NCBI RefSeq assembly: GCF_024359525.1
Contig: NZ_JAKZEU010000004.1
Coordinates: forward strand, 1 to 64,000
Reading direction: 5' to 3'
From: Paracoccus albicereus
Lineage (GTDB): Bacteria > Pseudomonadota > Alphaproteobacteria > Rhodobacterales > Rhodobacteraceae
DNA: 64,000 nt
Shown: in pieces, positions 1 to 8,178 of the stretch
Layout: each line of letters opens with the position of its first letter
Numbering within the stretch: the first letter of the stretch is position 1
Position numbers and translations under genes: made by a program
The notes under the pieces: model-generated
Told to the model about the DNA's origin: nothing
Databases searched by the model: none
The model's input: the letters and a program-made list of their open reading frames with translations, nothing else

Positions 1-96
1 GCCAAGATGACCAGCGCGCTTCTCGACCGGCTCACCCACCACTGCGACATCGTCGAGACCGGGAACGAAAGCTGGCGCTTCAAAACGCGAGCCTGA
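1..96 (+). CDS. istB: IstB-type ATPase of an IS21-family element, C-terminal end only
   Basis: The window opens inside an open frame that ends at the TGA at 94-96. The 31 visible residues ([19 protein letters not shown] and the following residues) match the C-terminus of IstB, the AAA+ helper ATPase of IS21 transposases; the motif [13 protein letters not shown] is typical of that end. The rest of istB and all of istA lie to the left of the window. IS21 terminal repeats follow downstream, which supports the call. This copy differs in sequence from the broken istB at 45.6-49.0 kb, so it is a separate element. Confidence 0.8.
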   Translation, partial: AKMTSALLDRLTHHCDIVETGNESWRFKTRA

Positions 97-217
97 ACCG
101 CTGGCCCGCGACCGCTGCGCAATCTGAAAAGCTACGCCGTCACGGGCCAGCTCCCGTCACGACAGAGGGGTCCCATTTGCACGCCGATCAGGGGTCCCGG
201 TTGGATGCCGATTGACA
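1..217 (+). mobile_element. Right end of an IS21-family insertion sequence
   Basis: Downstream of the istB end are two related repeat units, each starting GGGGTCCC and ending in GCCGAT plus a few bases (167-190 and 191-217). Repeated sub-terminal units next to istB are characteristic of IS21-family ends, and the second unit ends in the usual CA at 216-217. The left end is outside the window, so the target duplication cannot be checked. Confidence 0.7.
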
Positions 218-823
218 GTCTGCGGACGGAAACCTTGTACGCACCTGAATGGCAGTAATCCGAGGATGCGGGACCGGAAGCGGATGTGGGCCATCGGTTG
301 TTCTCGTCAGGAAGATGGCGGGAGGCAGCGGGTAAGCCCCGGATCAGCGTGAGGCACAGATACTCGCGACCCATCGCAGTAGCGCAGGACGGTCAGCGCC
401 AGCATTCGCGGATTGACCGGAAACCGGCTGGGGCGATGCCGGTGGGATGGGCCGGGAAGAAGGATGCGCATGGCCTGAAACGCAGGGCTTATATGCCGGT
501 GTTGCCGGTCTGGTCATCCTGATCGAGCCTCAAGGTCGCCACGTCTCCGTTCAGTCTCCGTGTCTCAACCGCTCCAAACGGCCTCTTCAATGGCCTGATC
601 TGGCCGAAGTTCAGCGCAAGCGCTTCGACCGCTTTAGCGCAACAGCGTCGTCACAACTTTCTTCCCCTGACGGCAGAGCCGCCATTCCTCGCGCGCCAAG
701 AAAGTTTCTCCTGTGCTGTCCAGACCCCGGCAAGCGGGGGTGCGCCATCTGTCGTCTTCGGCCGGTCGATCGCCATCGAGGCCGCAATGGTGCGGGCTCG
801 GAAACGGAAAACGGAGACTTAAA
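218..823. other. No recognisable gene between the IS21 end and DUF736
   Basis: About 600 bases with several overlapping open frames on both strands, none of which has a family signature or a convincing ribosome site. A GC-rich run near 720-740 and the DUF736 leader at its right end are the only features seen. It may hold the promoter of the DUF736 gene and eroded sequence left by the IS21 insertion. Confidence 0.4.
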
Positions 824-1150
824 ATGGCAACCATCGGCACCTTCAAGAAGACCGGCTCGAACGAATTCACCGGCGAAATCGTCACCCTCAGCGTCCAGGC
901 CAAAGGCGTGCGCATCGTTCCCGAACTGCGCACCACCGGCGACAACGCCCCCAGCCACCGGGTCCTGGTCGGCCGCGCCGAGATCGGTGCCGCCTGGTCC
1001 AAGCGCTCGAACGAGGGCCGCGAGTATCTGGGCCTCAAGCTGGACGATCCGAGCTTCAACGCCCCGATCTACGCCAACCTCTTCGACGACGAGGATGGCG
1101 AGTGCCACTCGCTCATCTGGTCCCGCCCCAACGGTCGCCGCAGCGACTGA
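824..1150 (+). CDS. DUF736 family protein (first copy)
   Basis: 108 residues starting MATIGTFKK, with the family core of a short beta-rich protein: G-x-F near the N-terminus, a central segment with EIGAAW, then LGLKLDDPSFNAPIYANLF. DUF736 proteins are accessory genes found almost only in alpha- and betaproteobacterial conjugative elements; their biochemical role is unknown. The ATG at 824 is preceded by GGAG a few bases upstream, while the longer open frame from 713 lacks a ribosome site. A second member at 8179-8514 shares the same plan (GAAW, LDDP, IRANLF), so the element carries two paralogues. A hairpin follows at 1160-1187. Confidence 0.85.
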   Translation: MATIGTFKKTGSNEFTGEIVTLSVQAKGVRIVPELRTTGDNAPSHRVLVGRAEIGAAWSKRSNEGREYLGLKLDDPSFNAPIYANLFDDEDGECHSLIWSRPNGRRSD

Positions 1151-1159
1151 CACGGGCAC

Positions 1160-1187
1160 AAGGCCCCGGTCGCAAGGCCGGGGCCTT
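1160..1187 (+). terminator. Hairpin terminator after DUF736
   Basis: AAGGCCCCGG (1160-1169) pairs perfectly with CCGGGGCCTT (1178-1187) across an 8-base loop. It lies between the stop of DUF736 and the convergent 3' end of hipA. The T run is only two bases, so it could serve both directions or act as an mRNA end stabiliser. Confidence 0.6.
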
Positions 1188-1243
1188 CCCATGTCTGGCG
1201 GAAAGACCAGTTCGCCCACGGCATTTGCCTAGGCAAAATCGGC

Positions 1244-2485
1244 TCAGCCGGCCAGGATCGGAAGCATGGCTTTCACATGGGCGTCGATCCGCTCCAGCAC
1301 GGCAGGCGGCACGGACTCGCGTTCTGGCAGGGTCCACCACCGCGCATCGATGCGCTTTACCGTCTCGGCGACGGCTTTGAGGACGGCCGGCTCGGGAAGC
1401 CGTGCCCGGTTGGCAAACGTCTTCCAGCGGGCCGACGTCAGCCCCTTGAATGCCCGCTCGCCACCGAGGGACAGCGCCAACCCATCGGCCGGAATATAGG
1501 GCACGGTCGAAAGCATGTCGTAGATCGGCGCAAGGGCGGGCGTGTCGCCATCGCCCGGATAGATCAGTGACCAGTTCTTGAGGTGCATGTCGCCATTGCC
1601 CATGACCACCGAGAAGGTCAGCCGCCGGACAAACTCTAGTGCGGCAAAGGGCGAGATCGCCACGTTCAGCACCGATGCGATGTCGTGAGAGGCTGCTCCG
1701 TCATATTTGCGCGCCGGGTACAGGCCGAAGACCTGCGCGAAATCTTCGATATGGATGCGCTCTCCATCGGTTCCACGATCGAAGCGCCGAACCAGCAGGA
1801 CCAACCCTTCGGCGAGCGTCTCGAACTCTTCGGGAATGCCCTCGAACTGGTCGCGACCGACCAGCTCCCGCTCGGGCACTTCCATGCCAATCGCTTCGGC
1901 AAGCGCAAGGTTCGCGAACTCGTTCTCCGACACACCCGGAAAGGCCGTGGACGGGAACTTGGCGATATACTGCCCTTCGCCATCACCGAGCGGCAAGGTC
2001 AGCCCGCCACCCTTGCCGGTGTTCTTCATCACCGAGAGCTTCATCTGCACGCCCGCCAGCGAAAAGCGCGCTTTCGGCTTGGCCGGAGACGCTGCCGCCC
2101 GGGCACCCGGTTGGCCGTCACTGGGCAGAACCCGCACTGCGCCCGGCAGATCCGCGCCAAGAGCCGCGAGGAGATCGAAATCATTCCCCGGCCGAACATG
2201 GGCGGCGTGGTGCTTTTCCATCGCCTCTCGCAGCCGATCTTCGGGCAGGAGATTGGCAAAGAACGGCGGCAACGCGCCTGCGACCGGGCGCGGGTCTTTG
2301 CGCAGGCCCCCCGTAGCGGCACGCAACGACAAGCTCAGGACCGGGTGACCTCCTGTGGCGCGGTACGCCGGGTCAAGGCTGAAAGCGTTGAAGTCACCTG
2401 GTGTTCTGACGATCGTGCCAATCCGCACACTGTTCAGGAACACGTCCAGTGACGGGATGGATTCAGCGGTGTGGGCGGCTATCAT
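1244..2485 (-). CDS. hipA: HipA-type serine/threonine kinase toxin
   Basis: 413 residues with the HipA N-terminal subdomain (about 12-115) and kinase domain. Visible motifs are FSLAGVQMKLSV at 141-152 (the SLAGVQ ATP-loop), YIAKF with the lysine at 176, NGDMHLKN at 297-304 with catalytic Asp299, and IYDML with the metal-binding Asp at 323. HipA kinases phosphorylate aminoacyl-tRNA synthetases and arrest growth; the DNA-binding partner HipB neutralises them. The start at 2485 is chosen because GGAGAG lies five bases upstream; an in-frame ATG at 2524 lacks this. It overlaps the end of hipB by 23 bases, the usual antitoxin-first, coupled layout. The pair probably stabilises the mobile element. 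Confidence 0.9.
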   Translation of the reverse strand: MIAAHTAESIPSLDVFLNSVRIGTIVRTPGDFNAFSLDPAYRATGGHPVLSLSLRAATGGLRKDPRPVAGALPPFFANLLPEDRLREAMEKHHAAHVRPGNDFDLLAALGADLPGAVRVLPSDGQPGARAAASPAKPKARFSLAGVQMKLSVMKNTGKGGGLTLPLGDGEGQYIAKFPSTAFPGVSENEFANLALAEAIGMEVPERELVGRDQFEGIPEEFETLAEGLVLLVRRFDRGTDGERIHIEDFAQVFGLYPARKYDGAASHDIASVLNVAISPFAALEFVRRLTFSVVMGNGDMHLKNWSLIYPGDGDTPALAPIYDMLSTVPYIPADGLALSLGGERAFKGLTSARWKTFANRARLPEPAVLKAVAETVKRIDARWWTLPERESVPPAVLERIDAHVKAMLPILAG

Positions 2486-2783
2486 CGTCGCTCTCCGGTT
2501 GTGGGCTGAAGGCGGGGCGATCATCCTCGGTCTCTGGGTGTAAGAGCGCTTCGATGGTGGGCACCATCGCCTGGGGAACGAGCATCATTTCCAGACCGAG
2601 CGCTCGGGCAATATTGATCAAGGTTGTGGCCCGCGCTGCCGCCGCACCCGTCTCGATGTCGCGGTAGCGCGGCCGCGAAATACCGGAGAGATCCGCTACC
2701 TGCTCCTGCGTCAGTCGGGCCGCCAGCCGGGCGCGGCGAAAATGGTCGCCGATCGCTCCCAAAGCTTCTGCTTCCACCTTCAT
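2463..2783 (-). CDS. hipB: HipB-like XRE antitoxin
   Basis: 106 residues from the ATG at 2783 (MKVEAEAL). An XRE/Cro helix-turn-helix spans about residues 14-68 (RLTQEQVADLSGISRPRYRD, then a second helix pair), followed by an acidic tail. The protein should bind the hipBA promoter and hold HipA inactive. An upstream in-frame ATG at 2882 would add 33 residues of non-HTH sequence and is less likely. It is the first gene of the leftward hipBA operon and shares a promoter region of about 320 bases with the rightward XRE gene at 3104. Confidence 0.85.
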   Translation of the reverse strand: MKVEAEALGAIGDHFRRARLAARLTQEQVADLSGISRPRYRDIETGAAAARATTLINIARALGLEMMLVPQAMVPTIEALLHPETEDDRPAFSPQPESDDDSRPHR

Positions 2784-3044
2784 GTGATGCCTTTGCAGAT
2801 CATTTCTACGACATTGATCTGGACACGTATCATGCTCTATGGAAAATGCCAAGAGTGTGATCTTCAAACATATCATTATCACTAGCAGTGGATCGTTTAG
2901 GGATCATTCGGCGGCTGATCAGCGCCGAAGCCCTTAAAAAGTGCCGCACCCGGACATGCAAACGAATCAGGCGGCCCGCGTGTTGCCTCGTGCAAATAAC
3001 CTTCTGGCCAGATTCGACGAATTCATGTGGCGTATTGGACATGG

Positions 3045-3061
3045 ACGACTACAATAGTCGT
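3045..3061. promoter_or_regulatory. Palindromic operator-like site between hipB and the XRE gene
   Basis: ACGACTA (3045-3051) is separated by CAA from its exact inverse TAGTCGT (3055-3061). It lies 43 bases upstream of the rightward XRE start and within the divergent intergenic region, where an XRE dimer would be expected to bind. The regulator that uses it is not shown by the sequence. Confidence 0.45.
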
Positions 3062-3103
3062 AGTTCTGGAATGCGCACCGGTCGCGATGGGAGGTGATCA
3101 TGC

Positions 3104-3370
3104 ATGATCACCGCTCGACAGTCGCGGGCCGCACGCGCGTTACTGGGTTGGACGCAGGAGACGCTCGCTGACAAGGCCCGAATATCGCTGACTGCCCTGA
3201 AGCGCCTTGAGTCCGAGAGCCGGCTCGAGGTGTATGAGACAACGCGGGATCAGGTACGCCGGGCGCTTGAAGCAGCAGGGATTGTTCTCTTGTCCACGGA
3301 TCGCGGGCAAGGAGTGTTGCTGGTTCATGGCCAAGACGAGAAGAGACACCGACAGATCCACGACGGTTGA
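3104..3370 (+). CDS. XRE family transcriptional regulator
   Basis: 88 residues, almost entirely one helix-turn-helix domain: ARALLGWTQETLADKARIS followed by TALKRLESESR, the classic XRE pattern. The C-terminal part (VRRALEAAGIVLLSTDRGQG) is the short beta extension common in XRE regulators of mobile elements. The ATG at 3104 has GGGAGGT eight bases upstream; an overlapping ATG at 3100 is out of frame. It starts the rightward backbone gene set (DUF2285, AlpA-like, repA) and may set the switch between quiescence and transfer, which is inference from position. Confidence 0.8.
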   Translation: MITARQSRAARALLGWTQETLADKARISLTALKRLESESRLEVYETTRDQVRRALEAAGIVLLSTDRGQGVLLVHGQDEKRHRQIHDG

Positions 3371-3430
3371 TTGGCGCAGGCGCCATCATCGATCTGCGGC
3401 CGCGGCATGCGTTCTGTGTCGGCCCTTGGC

Positions 3431-3706
3431 ATGACATCCGAGGCCGCCTCCTTCGACAACATTGCGCCCGTTAGCGACGAGCTCACCGAGTATGATCGCG
3501 TGCATATCAAGCTTTATATGCGGCTACTCGATGCCGCCGACGATGGCGCGGAATGGACTGAAGCCGTTAATGTGCTGTTCGGTATCGACCCTGATCAAGA
3601 ACCCGAGCGCGCCAGGCAGATCCATGACAGTCATCTGGCGCGGGCGCGCTGGATGACGCAGAGCGGCTATCGTCAGTTGCTCCATCGCCCGACGGATCGC
3701 GACTGA
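3431..3706 (+). CDS. Small DUF2285-type protein
   Basis: 91 residues from the ATG at 3431. The core (YDRVHIKLYMRLLDAADDGA, then EAVNVLFGIDPDQEPERARQ and SHLARARWMTQSGYRQLL) resembles the compact DUF2285 helix-turn-helix protein that sits next to the DUF6499/DUF2285 regulator in Tn4371-like elements. The family is thought to bind DNA; targets are unknown. Ribosome sites are weak for all in-frame starts (3371 TTG, 3407, 3431), so the start is uncertain. A perfect 12-bp hairpin follows at 3723-3749. Confidence 0.65.
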   Translation: MTSEAASFDNIAPVSDELTEYDRVHIKLYMRLLDAADDGAEWTEAVNVLFGIDPDQEPERARQIHDSHLARARWMTQSGYRQLLHRPTDRD

Positions 3707-3722
3707 CCTCGGCGCTGACGCC

Positions 3723-3749
3723 AGAGTGATGCCCATAGGGCATCACTCT
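3723..3749. terminator. Perfect 12-bp hairpin between DUF2285-type genes
   Basis: AGAGTGATGCCC (3723-3734) and GGGCATCACTCT (3738-3749) are exact inverses around a 3-base loop ATA. It stands 17 bases after the stop at 3706 and 86 bases before the next start. It could be a terminator or attenuator, or, because the stem is long and the loop minimal, a dimer binding site. There is no following T run. Confidence 0.5.
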
Positions 3750-3834
3750 ATGCCCCCTATCTGGCTTCCTTCCATATAGGAACGCCGCAATCCTTTCACG
3801 CTCCACCTGTGCAATTTCAACCAGGAGCGGAGCA

Positions 3835-4600
3835 ATGAAGCCGGATACATCCCGCTGGCGAGACCAGAGCCAATATGAATTCTACGATGCGCTGCCCGTT
3901 GAGGGCGTCGCGTGGGAATGCTTACGCCGTAACGCTGCCTATCAAGCCAGCTTCGATGATCTTGTAACGCAAGACGCCGGACATCTTCCCCTTTCGGATG
4001 ATGCCCAGCGTCGCTGGGGGTTGCGATTTCCCGGCAGATCCCAAACATTCCGTGCTCGAACAACCGGTCATCTGGTCGCCGCTTTCCAATCCGGCCGTGC
4101 TGATGCTTGGCGCCACCCCCGATTTTCTCACCCCTTCGCCGGCCGCGTTATCCCTCGATCTTGTTGATGTCATCTGCGGGCCAGAGGGAGCATATGGCAC
4201 ATGCCACGCCGGGGATGGCGTTCAATATCTGATCCTCGCCGACACCGATGCTGATGCCCAGCCCGCGATCATCCTGCCGCTTGACGACGATCTGCCGGAC
4301 CGGCTCGAAGCCATTCTCAGACTCTGGCACATGCTGGCCGCGAAACCGGTGCGCCGAGACCCCAGGATGACGCCGTATCAGCGCCGACGCTTCCGCCTGA
4401 TGATGCAAGCCGCAGACGGCAACGCCGATCAGGCTACCTATCGCGAGATTGCCATCGCGATCTACGGAGAGGACCGCGTTCGCGCCGAGCCGTGGAAGAC
4501 ATCGGCCTTGCGGGCATCTGTCATCGCCCTTGTCCGATCCGCCGCCGCGCTCATCGATGGCGGCTATCAAGACCTTTTGCGCCGTCGTCGCAAACCCTGA
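3835..4600 (+). pseudogene. DUF6499/DUF2285 regulator split by a one-base frameshift
   Basis: The N-terminal part from the ATG at 3835 (SRWRDQSQYEFYDALPVEGV, the DUF6499 signature) runs in one frame to the tryptophan codon at 4015. The C-terminal part (DFPADPKHSVLEQPVIWSP and later the DUF2285 segment TYREIAIAIYGEDRVRAEP ending DGGYQDLLRRRRKP) continues in another frame to the TGA at 4600. Removing one G from the run of five at 4016-4020 joins them as RWGCDFPADP, as expected for an intact protein of about 254 residues. This may be a real mutation, a phase-variable tract or a sequencing error in a homopolymer. AGGAGCGG precedes the start. Intact family members are regulators in Tn4371-type elements. 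Confidence 0.75.
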
Positions 4601-4735
4601 CGTCGCGGCCAGAAGGGGTGAGGATTTCACCCCTTCGATCTTCCTCATCCCCCATGCCGGCGCTCCTTCGCCACCATGCGCATGACACGCCGCTGATCGT
4701 CAGCGGCATCCTGCACAACCACGGAGGCCCGCCCC

Positions 4736-5017
4736 ATGCGACCCGATCTCGCCGCCTTGCCGCCACGCTACCTGCGCACCAAGGAAGCCGCCGACTTCCT
4801 CAGCCTGTCCGCGCGCACGCTGGAAAAACACAGGACCTACGGAACGGGGCCTGCCTATCACAAGCTCGGCGGCCGCGTCGTCTATTCGGTCGAGGACCTG
4901 GCAGCCTGGGTTGCGCGCGGAGCGGTTACCTCCACGTCCGATCCGCGTGGAGAGGTTCTTCCGGCAAAACCTCTGCCGGTGACACCGTTCACCTCGCCCA
5001 AGCGCGTTACGCGCTGA
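4736..5017 (+). CDS. AlpA/excisionase-like helix-turn-helix protein
   Basis: 93 residues with a MerR/AlpA-type winged helix: YLRTKEAADFLSLSARTLEK, then GPAYHKLGGRVVYSVEDLAAWV. The family includes prophage excisionases and small activators; in this element type it always sits just upstream of repA. GGAGG lies nine bases before the ATG. The proline- and threonine-rich tail has no visible domain. The gene is 19 bases from repA, so the two are probably cotranscribed. Confidence 0.85.
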   Translation: MRPDLAALPPRYLRTKEAADFLSLSARTLEKHRTYGTGPAYHKLGGRVVYSVEDLAAWVARGAVTSTSDPRGEVLPAKPLPVTPFTSPKRVTR

Positions 5018-5036
5018 ACGTAGCTGCAGTCCCCTC

Positions 5037-6182
5037 ATGGCAGCACAGCACCGATCCGCCTCGGAACGCGGACAACTCGATCTGTTTCGGGCGCTTCCCG
5101 GTGAATTCGCGCCACGAGACGCACAGGATCTCATGGCATACCCCTTTTTCTCCCTTTCCAAATCACACCGCATCCGCCCGATTGATTTTGCCGCGGGCAA
5201 CGTCTCGATCCGCGTGGAAGCTGTTCCCGATCACGGCATGGCGACAATCTGGGATGCCGATATTCTGATCTGGGCCGCGAGCCAGATTGTCGAGGCGCGA
5301 GACGCAGGCCTGCGCACTTCGCGCCTGATGGCCGCAACACCCTATGAGATCCTCACATTCACGGGGCGCGGCACCTCGCAGCGGGACTATCAGCGGCTGA
5401 AGGCGGCGCTCGACCGGCTGCAATCGACCACGGTCGCAACCTCGATCCGCCAGCCCGCCAACGGACGGCGGCATCGCTTTTCCTGGATCAACGAATGGCG
5501 TGAACGGACCGATGCCAATGGCCGTCCGGACGGCATCGAGATGATCGTGCCCGACTGGTTCTACAGCGCCGCCCTGGACGAAGCGCTGATCCTGACCATC
5601 GACCGGGCTTATTTCGACCTGACCGGCGGGCTCGATCGCTGGCTTTATCGTCTCGTGCGCAAGCATGGCGGACGACAGAAAAGCGGCTGGCGGTTCGATT
5701 TCCGCCACCTGCACCAGAAATCGGGAAGTCTGTCGCCGTTCAAGCGCTTCGCGTTCGAGCTGCGGGACATTATCCGCCGCCAGCCGCTGCCCGGTTACAC
5801 CCTGTTCGCCGAGGTCGAAATCGGAGGCCGGATGTTGCTTGCTTTCGAGCCTGTTCCCGCCTGTGGAAAACCTGTGGTTAGTCTCGTGCTATCGGGAACC
5901 CGCACTATCGTGCCATCAGGAACCGGTGGCTCGTGCTATCGGGAACCGAAACGGCCTCTATCCTCCGGTAACAAAAGCGAAAATCGCGCCCTTAACTTGG
6001 AGTCTAACACAGAATCTAACTTTGAAGAGCGTCAGCGGGATGTGGAAAAGCTCATCGCGAGGGCCGGCGCTGCCCTCAGAGTGGGCGCACGCAAAGGCAA
6101 TCTGACACCCGCGGAGCAAGAATCACTCGCGCCAAAAAACACGCCCGAACTTCCTCTTGGCAAGTCGGGAGGGCGGAGATGA
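5037..6182 (+). CDS. repA: Replication initiator protein RepA (RPA family)
   Basis: 381 residues. The segment from about 35 to 290 carries the RPA-family core ([80 protein letters not shown]). Such proteins initiate replication of alphaproteobacterial plasmids and of the extrachromosomal form of Tn4371-like elements. Residues after 290 are low in structure and are encoded over three 17-bp direct repeats at 5884-5947 that look like iterons. The last four bases overlap the start of parA (ATGA), so replication and partition genes are translationally coupled. Confidence 0.9.
   Translation: MAAQHRSASERGQLDLFRALPGEFAPRDAQDLMAYPFFSLSKSHRIRPIDFAAGNVSIRVEAVPDHGMATIWDADILIWAASQIVEARDAGLRTSRLMAATPYEILTFTGRGTSQRDYQRLKAALDRLQSTTVATSIRQPANGRRHRFSWINEWRERTDANGRPDGIEMIVPDWFYSAALDEALILTIDRAYFDLTGGLDRWLYRLVRKHGGRQKSGWRFDFRHLHQKSGSLSPFKRFAFELRDIIRRQPLPGYTLFAEVEIGGRMLLAFEPVPACGKPVVSLVLSGTRTIVPSGTGGSCYREPKRPLSSGNKSENRALNLESNTESNFEERQRDVEKLIARAGAALRVGARKGNLTPAEQESLAPKNTPELPLGKSGGRR
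5884..5947 (+). repeat. Three iteron-like direct repeats within repA
   Basis: Units at 5884-5900, 5908-5924 and 5931-5947. The first and third are identical, TCGTGCTATCGGGAACC; the middle one differs at two positions. Spacing is 24 and 23 bases, about two helical turns, as for initiator iterons. They code for the repeated peptide pattern around [14 protein letters not shown] and SCYREPK. Position inside the initiator gene suggests a replication origin that binds RepA. Confidence 0.6.
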
Positions 6183-6832
6183 TCGTCGCGCTCCTCAATC
6201 AGAAGGGCGGCGTGGGCAAAACCACGCTGGCGCTGCATCTCGCCGGGGCCTGGGCCGCGCAGGGAAAGCGCGTCATACTGATCGACGCCGATCCGCAAGG
6301 CTCCGCGCTCGACTGGTCGCAGCGGCGCAGCCATGAAGGGCTGCCGAGGCTATTCAGCGTCCTCGGCCTTGCTCGCGACACGCTGCATCGCGAAGCGCCT
6401 GAACTGGCGCGTGATGCGGATCACATCGTCATCGACGGGCCACCTCGCGTCGCGGGTCTCATGCGCTCCGCGCTGCTTGCCGCCGATCTGGTGCTGATCC
6501 CGGTCCAACCATCGCCTTTCGACGGCTGGGCTTCGGCAGAGATGCTGGCGCTGGTGAAGGAGGCGCGGATCTACCGGCCCGAGTTGGCCGCACGCTTCGT
6601 CCTCAACCGCTGCGGCGCGCGCACCGTTATCGCTAGGCTGACGGCCGAGACCATGGCCGATCACGATCCGCCCTTGCTCTCCACCACCATCGGCCAGCGC
6701 GTGACTTTCGCTGAGAGCGCGCAAACCGGACGGCTCGTTTCCGAGAGTGATGGCGGGGAGCGCGCCATGCACGAGATTGCGGAGCTTGCGGCCGAGATCG
6801 ACGGGATCGAAATCGGGAGGGCACGGGCATGA
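6179..6832 (+). CDS. parA: ParA-family partition ATPase
   Basis: 217 residues of a deviant-Walker ATPase. The motif KGGVGKTT lies at residues 9-16, [15 protein letters not shown] follows, and [10 protein letters not shown] is the second aspartate motif. It is a short ParA without an N-terminal helix-turn-helix, like MinD/ParF-type partition ATPases. It overlaps repA by ATGA and is overlapped in turn by the small RHH gene (ATGA at 6829), the usual ParA plus small partner design. The likely role is stable inheritance of the excised, replicating element. Confidence 0.9.
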   Translation: MIVALLNQKGGVGKTTLALHLAGAWAAQGKRVILIDADPQGSALDWSQRRSHEGLPRLFSVLGLARDTLHREAPELARDADHIVIDGPPRVAGLMRSALLAADLVLIPVQPSPFDGWASAEMLALVKEARIYRPELAARFVLNRCGARTVIARLTAETMADHDPPLLSTTIGQRVTFAESAQTGRLVSESDGGERAMHEIAELAAEIDGIEIGRARA

Positions 6833-7086
6833 CACGTCCTCCCGCCAAGGCCCGTTTCCTATCGCGTCCGGGCGATCCCGATAGCTGGATCAGGGCAGCG
6901 GATGCGCCGCCAACCGGCAAAGGCGCCGGCGCGGCATTCACCGCGCGCCTGACCATCGACATCACCCCCGAGCTGCGCGGGCGTATCAACGTCGCCGCCT
7001 TCCGGCGCGGCATCACCGTCGCCGTCATGCTCCGCGGACTACTGCTCGATCGCGAGTTTCCACCCACCGAAGGAAATCAGCCATGA
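6829..7086 (+). CDS. Small ribbon-helix-helix-like partner of ParA
   Basis: 85 residues. A disordered basic N-terminus ([17 protein letters not shown]) is followed by a ribbon-helix-helix-like segment at about 37-75 ([19 protein letters not shown], then [21 protein letters not shown]). Its place directly after parA with a 4-base overlap, its size and its fold match centromere-binding partners such as ParG or Omega. The match is structural rather than by close homology, so the role is inferred. Confidence 0.7.
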   Translation: MTRPPAKARFLSRPGDPDSWIRAADAPPTGKGAGAAFTARLTIDITPELRGRINVAAFRRGITVAVMLRGLLLDREFPPTEGNQP

Positions 7087-7601
7087 CCGGCATGGCAGCG
7101 CGTCCTGCACATGGCCGTCCGCACCCGGACGGGCCAGCGCCCTTCACCACATTGATCGAACTGACCTTCCAGAAGCAGAAGGTGGAACACTGGATACGTT
7201 TCGGCCGCAAGAGCTACGAACAGATCATCGACCGCCGCCGCAGCATCGTCGGCTTCGCACCCGAGAGCATCTTCGCCTTTGTCCGTTGGGCCTCCAACGA
7301 CTACGGCACCATCGTTTCGCGTCTCGACATCCTGCGCGCCATCGGACGCGGCGAACCATTCCAGACAGTTCCCTTCGTTCGCCCCGGCGGCGAGATCCTG
7401 TTGCGGATCGATGGCTGGCGACAAGTGCAGCGGGCGCTGGCCGTGATCGACGCAGTGGAGGCACTCAGCGTCGATCCCGCTGACGCATCGCCGGATTACT
7501 GGCGGCACGTCCATAACCGCCTGAGCGCGGGTCAAGAGCCAAACCCCTACACCCCGGAGCGCCATGCAGCTTGGATCGGTCGCCGGAGGATCGCGCCATG
7601 A
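7083..7601 (+). CDS. DUF2840 family protein
   Basis: 172 residues. The family pattern is visible as LTFQKQKVEHWIRFGRKSYE, then FAFVRWASNDYGTIVSRLDI and FQTVPFVRPGGEILLRIDGW. DUF2840 proteins occur only in this class of conjugative element, always between the partition genes and traF; no activity is known. It overlaps the previous gene by ATGA at 7083-7086 and the traF start by ATGA at 7598-7601, so it is translated as part of a tight operon. Confidence 0.85.
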   Translation: MTGMAARPAHGRPHPDGPAPFTTLIELTFQKQKVEHWIRFGRKSYEQIIDRRRSIVGFAPESIFAFVRWASNDYGTIVSRLDILRAIGRGEPFQTVPFVRPGGEILLRIDGWRQVQRALAVIDAVEALSVDPADASPDYWRHVHNRLSAGQEPNPYTPERHAAWIGRRRIAP

Positions 7602-8143
7602 GCCGCCGCCCTATCTTCGCTGTGGCGACGCTGGCGGTCGGCACTCTTGTCGCCACGGCTGTCGCCGATCTGCCGACCCGGTTGATCTGGAACGCCACCG
7701 CCAGTGCGCCCATCGGCTTCTACACCGTCGAGACCGCCGACGCGCTCGAAGTGCCCGAACTGATCGCCCTCATGCCGCCCGAACCGCTGGAGAAATTCAT
7801 GGTCGAGCGCGGCTATATCGGTCGCGGGGTGCCGCTCCTGAAGCGCGTTCTCGGTCTGCCGGAACAACGCGTCTGCCGCAGCGGCGCGACCATCACCGTC
7901 GATAACGTGGAAATGGGCGACGCGCTGGAGCGCGACCGTATGGGCCGCGATCTGCCGGTCTGGCAGGGCTGCCGCATCATCCGCGACGGCGAACTCTTCC
8001 TCATGAATGGGCAAGTCCGCGACAGTCTGGATGGCCGCTACTTCGGACCCGTTCCCGCCAGTTCCGTCATTGGCCGAGCGCTGCCGCTCTGGACCGATGA
8101 GGAAGGCGATGGCCGCTACCAATGGCGCGCGGCCACGCACTGA
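7598..8143 (+). CDS. traF: TraF-type signal peptidase (S26 family)
   Basis: 181 residues from the ATG at 7598. One N-terminal membrane segment (about 6-24) is followed by ASAPIGFYTV with the nucleophile Ser36 and LLKRVLGLPEQRV with the general base Lys82. These are the Ser/Lys dyad positions of S26 peptidases. In RP4-like systems TraF matures and cyclises the TrbC pilin, and here a trbC lies 16 kb downstream. The upstream in-frame ATG at 7571 would start inside DUF2840 and is rejected because the 7598 start forms the ATGA overlap seen across the operon. Confidence 0.9.
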   Translation: MSRRPIFAVATLAVGTLVATAVADLPTRLIWNATASAPIGFYTVETADALEVPELIALMPPEPLEKFMVERGYIGRGVPLLKRVLGLPEQRVCRSGATITVDNVEMGDALERDRMGRDLPVWQGCRIIRDGELFLMNGQVRDSLDGRYFGPVPASSVIGRALPLWTDEEGDGRYQWRAATH

Positions 8144-8178
8144 ACCCACCCCTAATCATCAACCACAGGAGACTTGTC

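Noticed and set aside
447..1232. 261-residue open frame on the + strand and 202-residue frame on the - strand over DUF736
   Set aside because: Low-complexity Arg/Pro/Ser-rich translations that overlap the well-supported DUF736 gene in other frames; typical shadows in high-GC DNA.
2486..2524. Longer HipA start at the ATG at 2524
   Set aside because: No ribosome site there, whereas GGAGAG lies five bases before the ATG at 2485.
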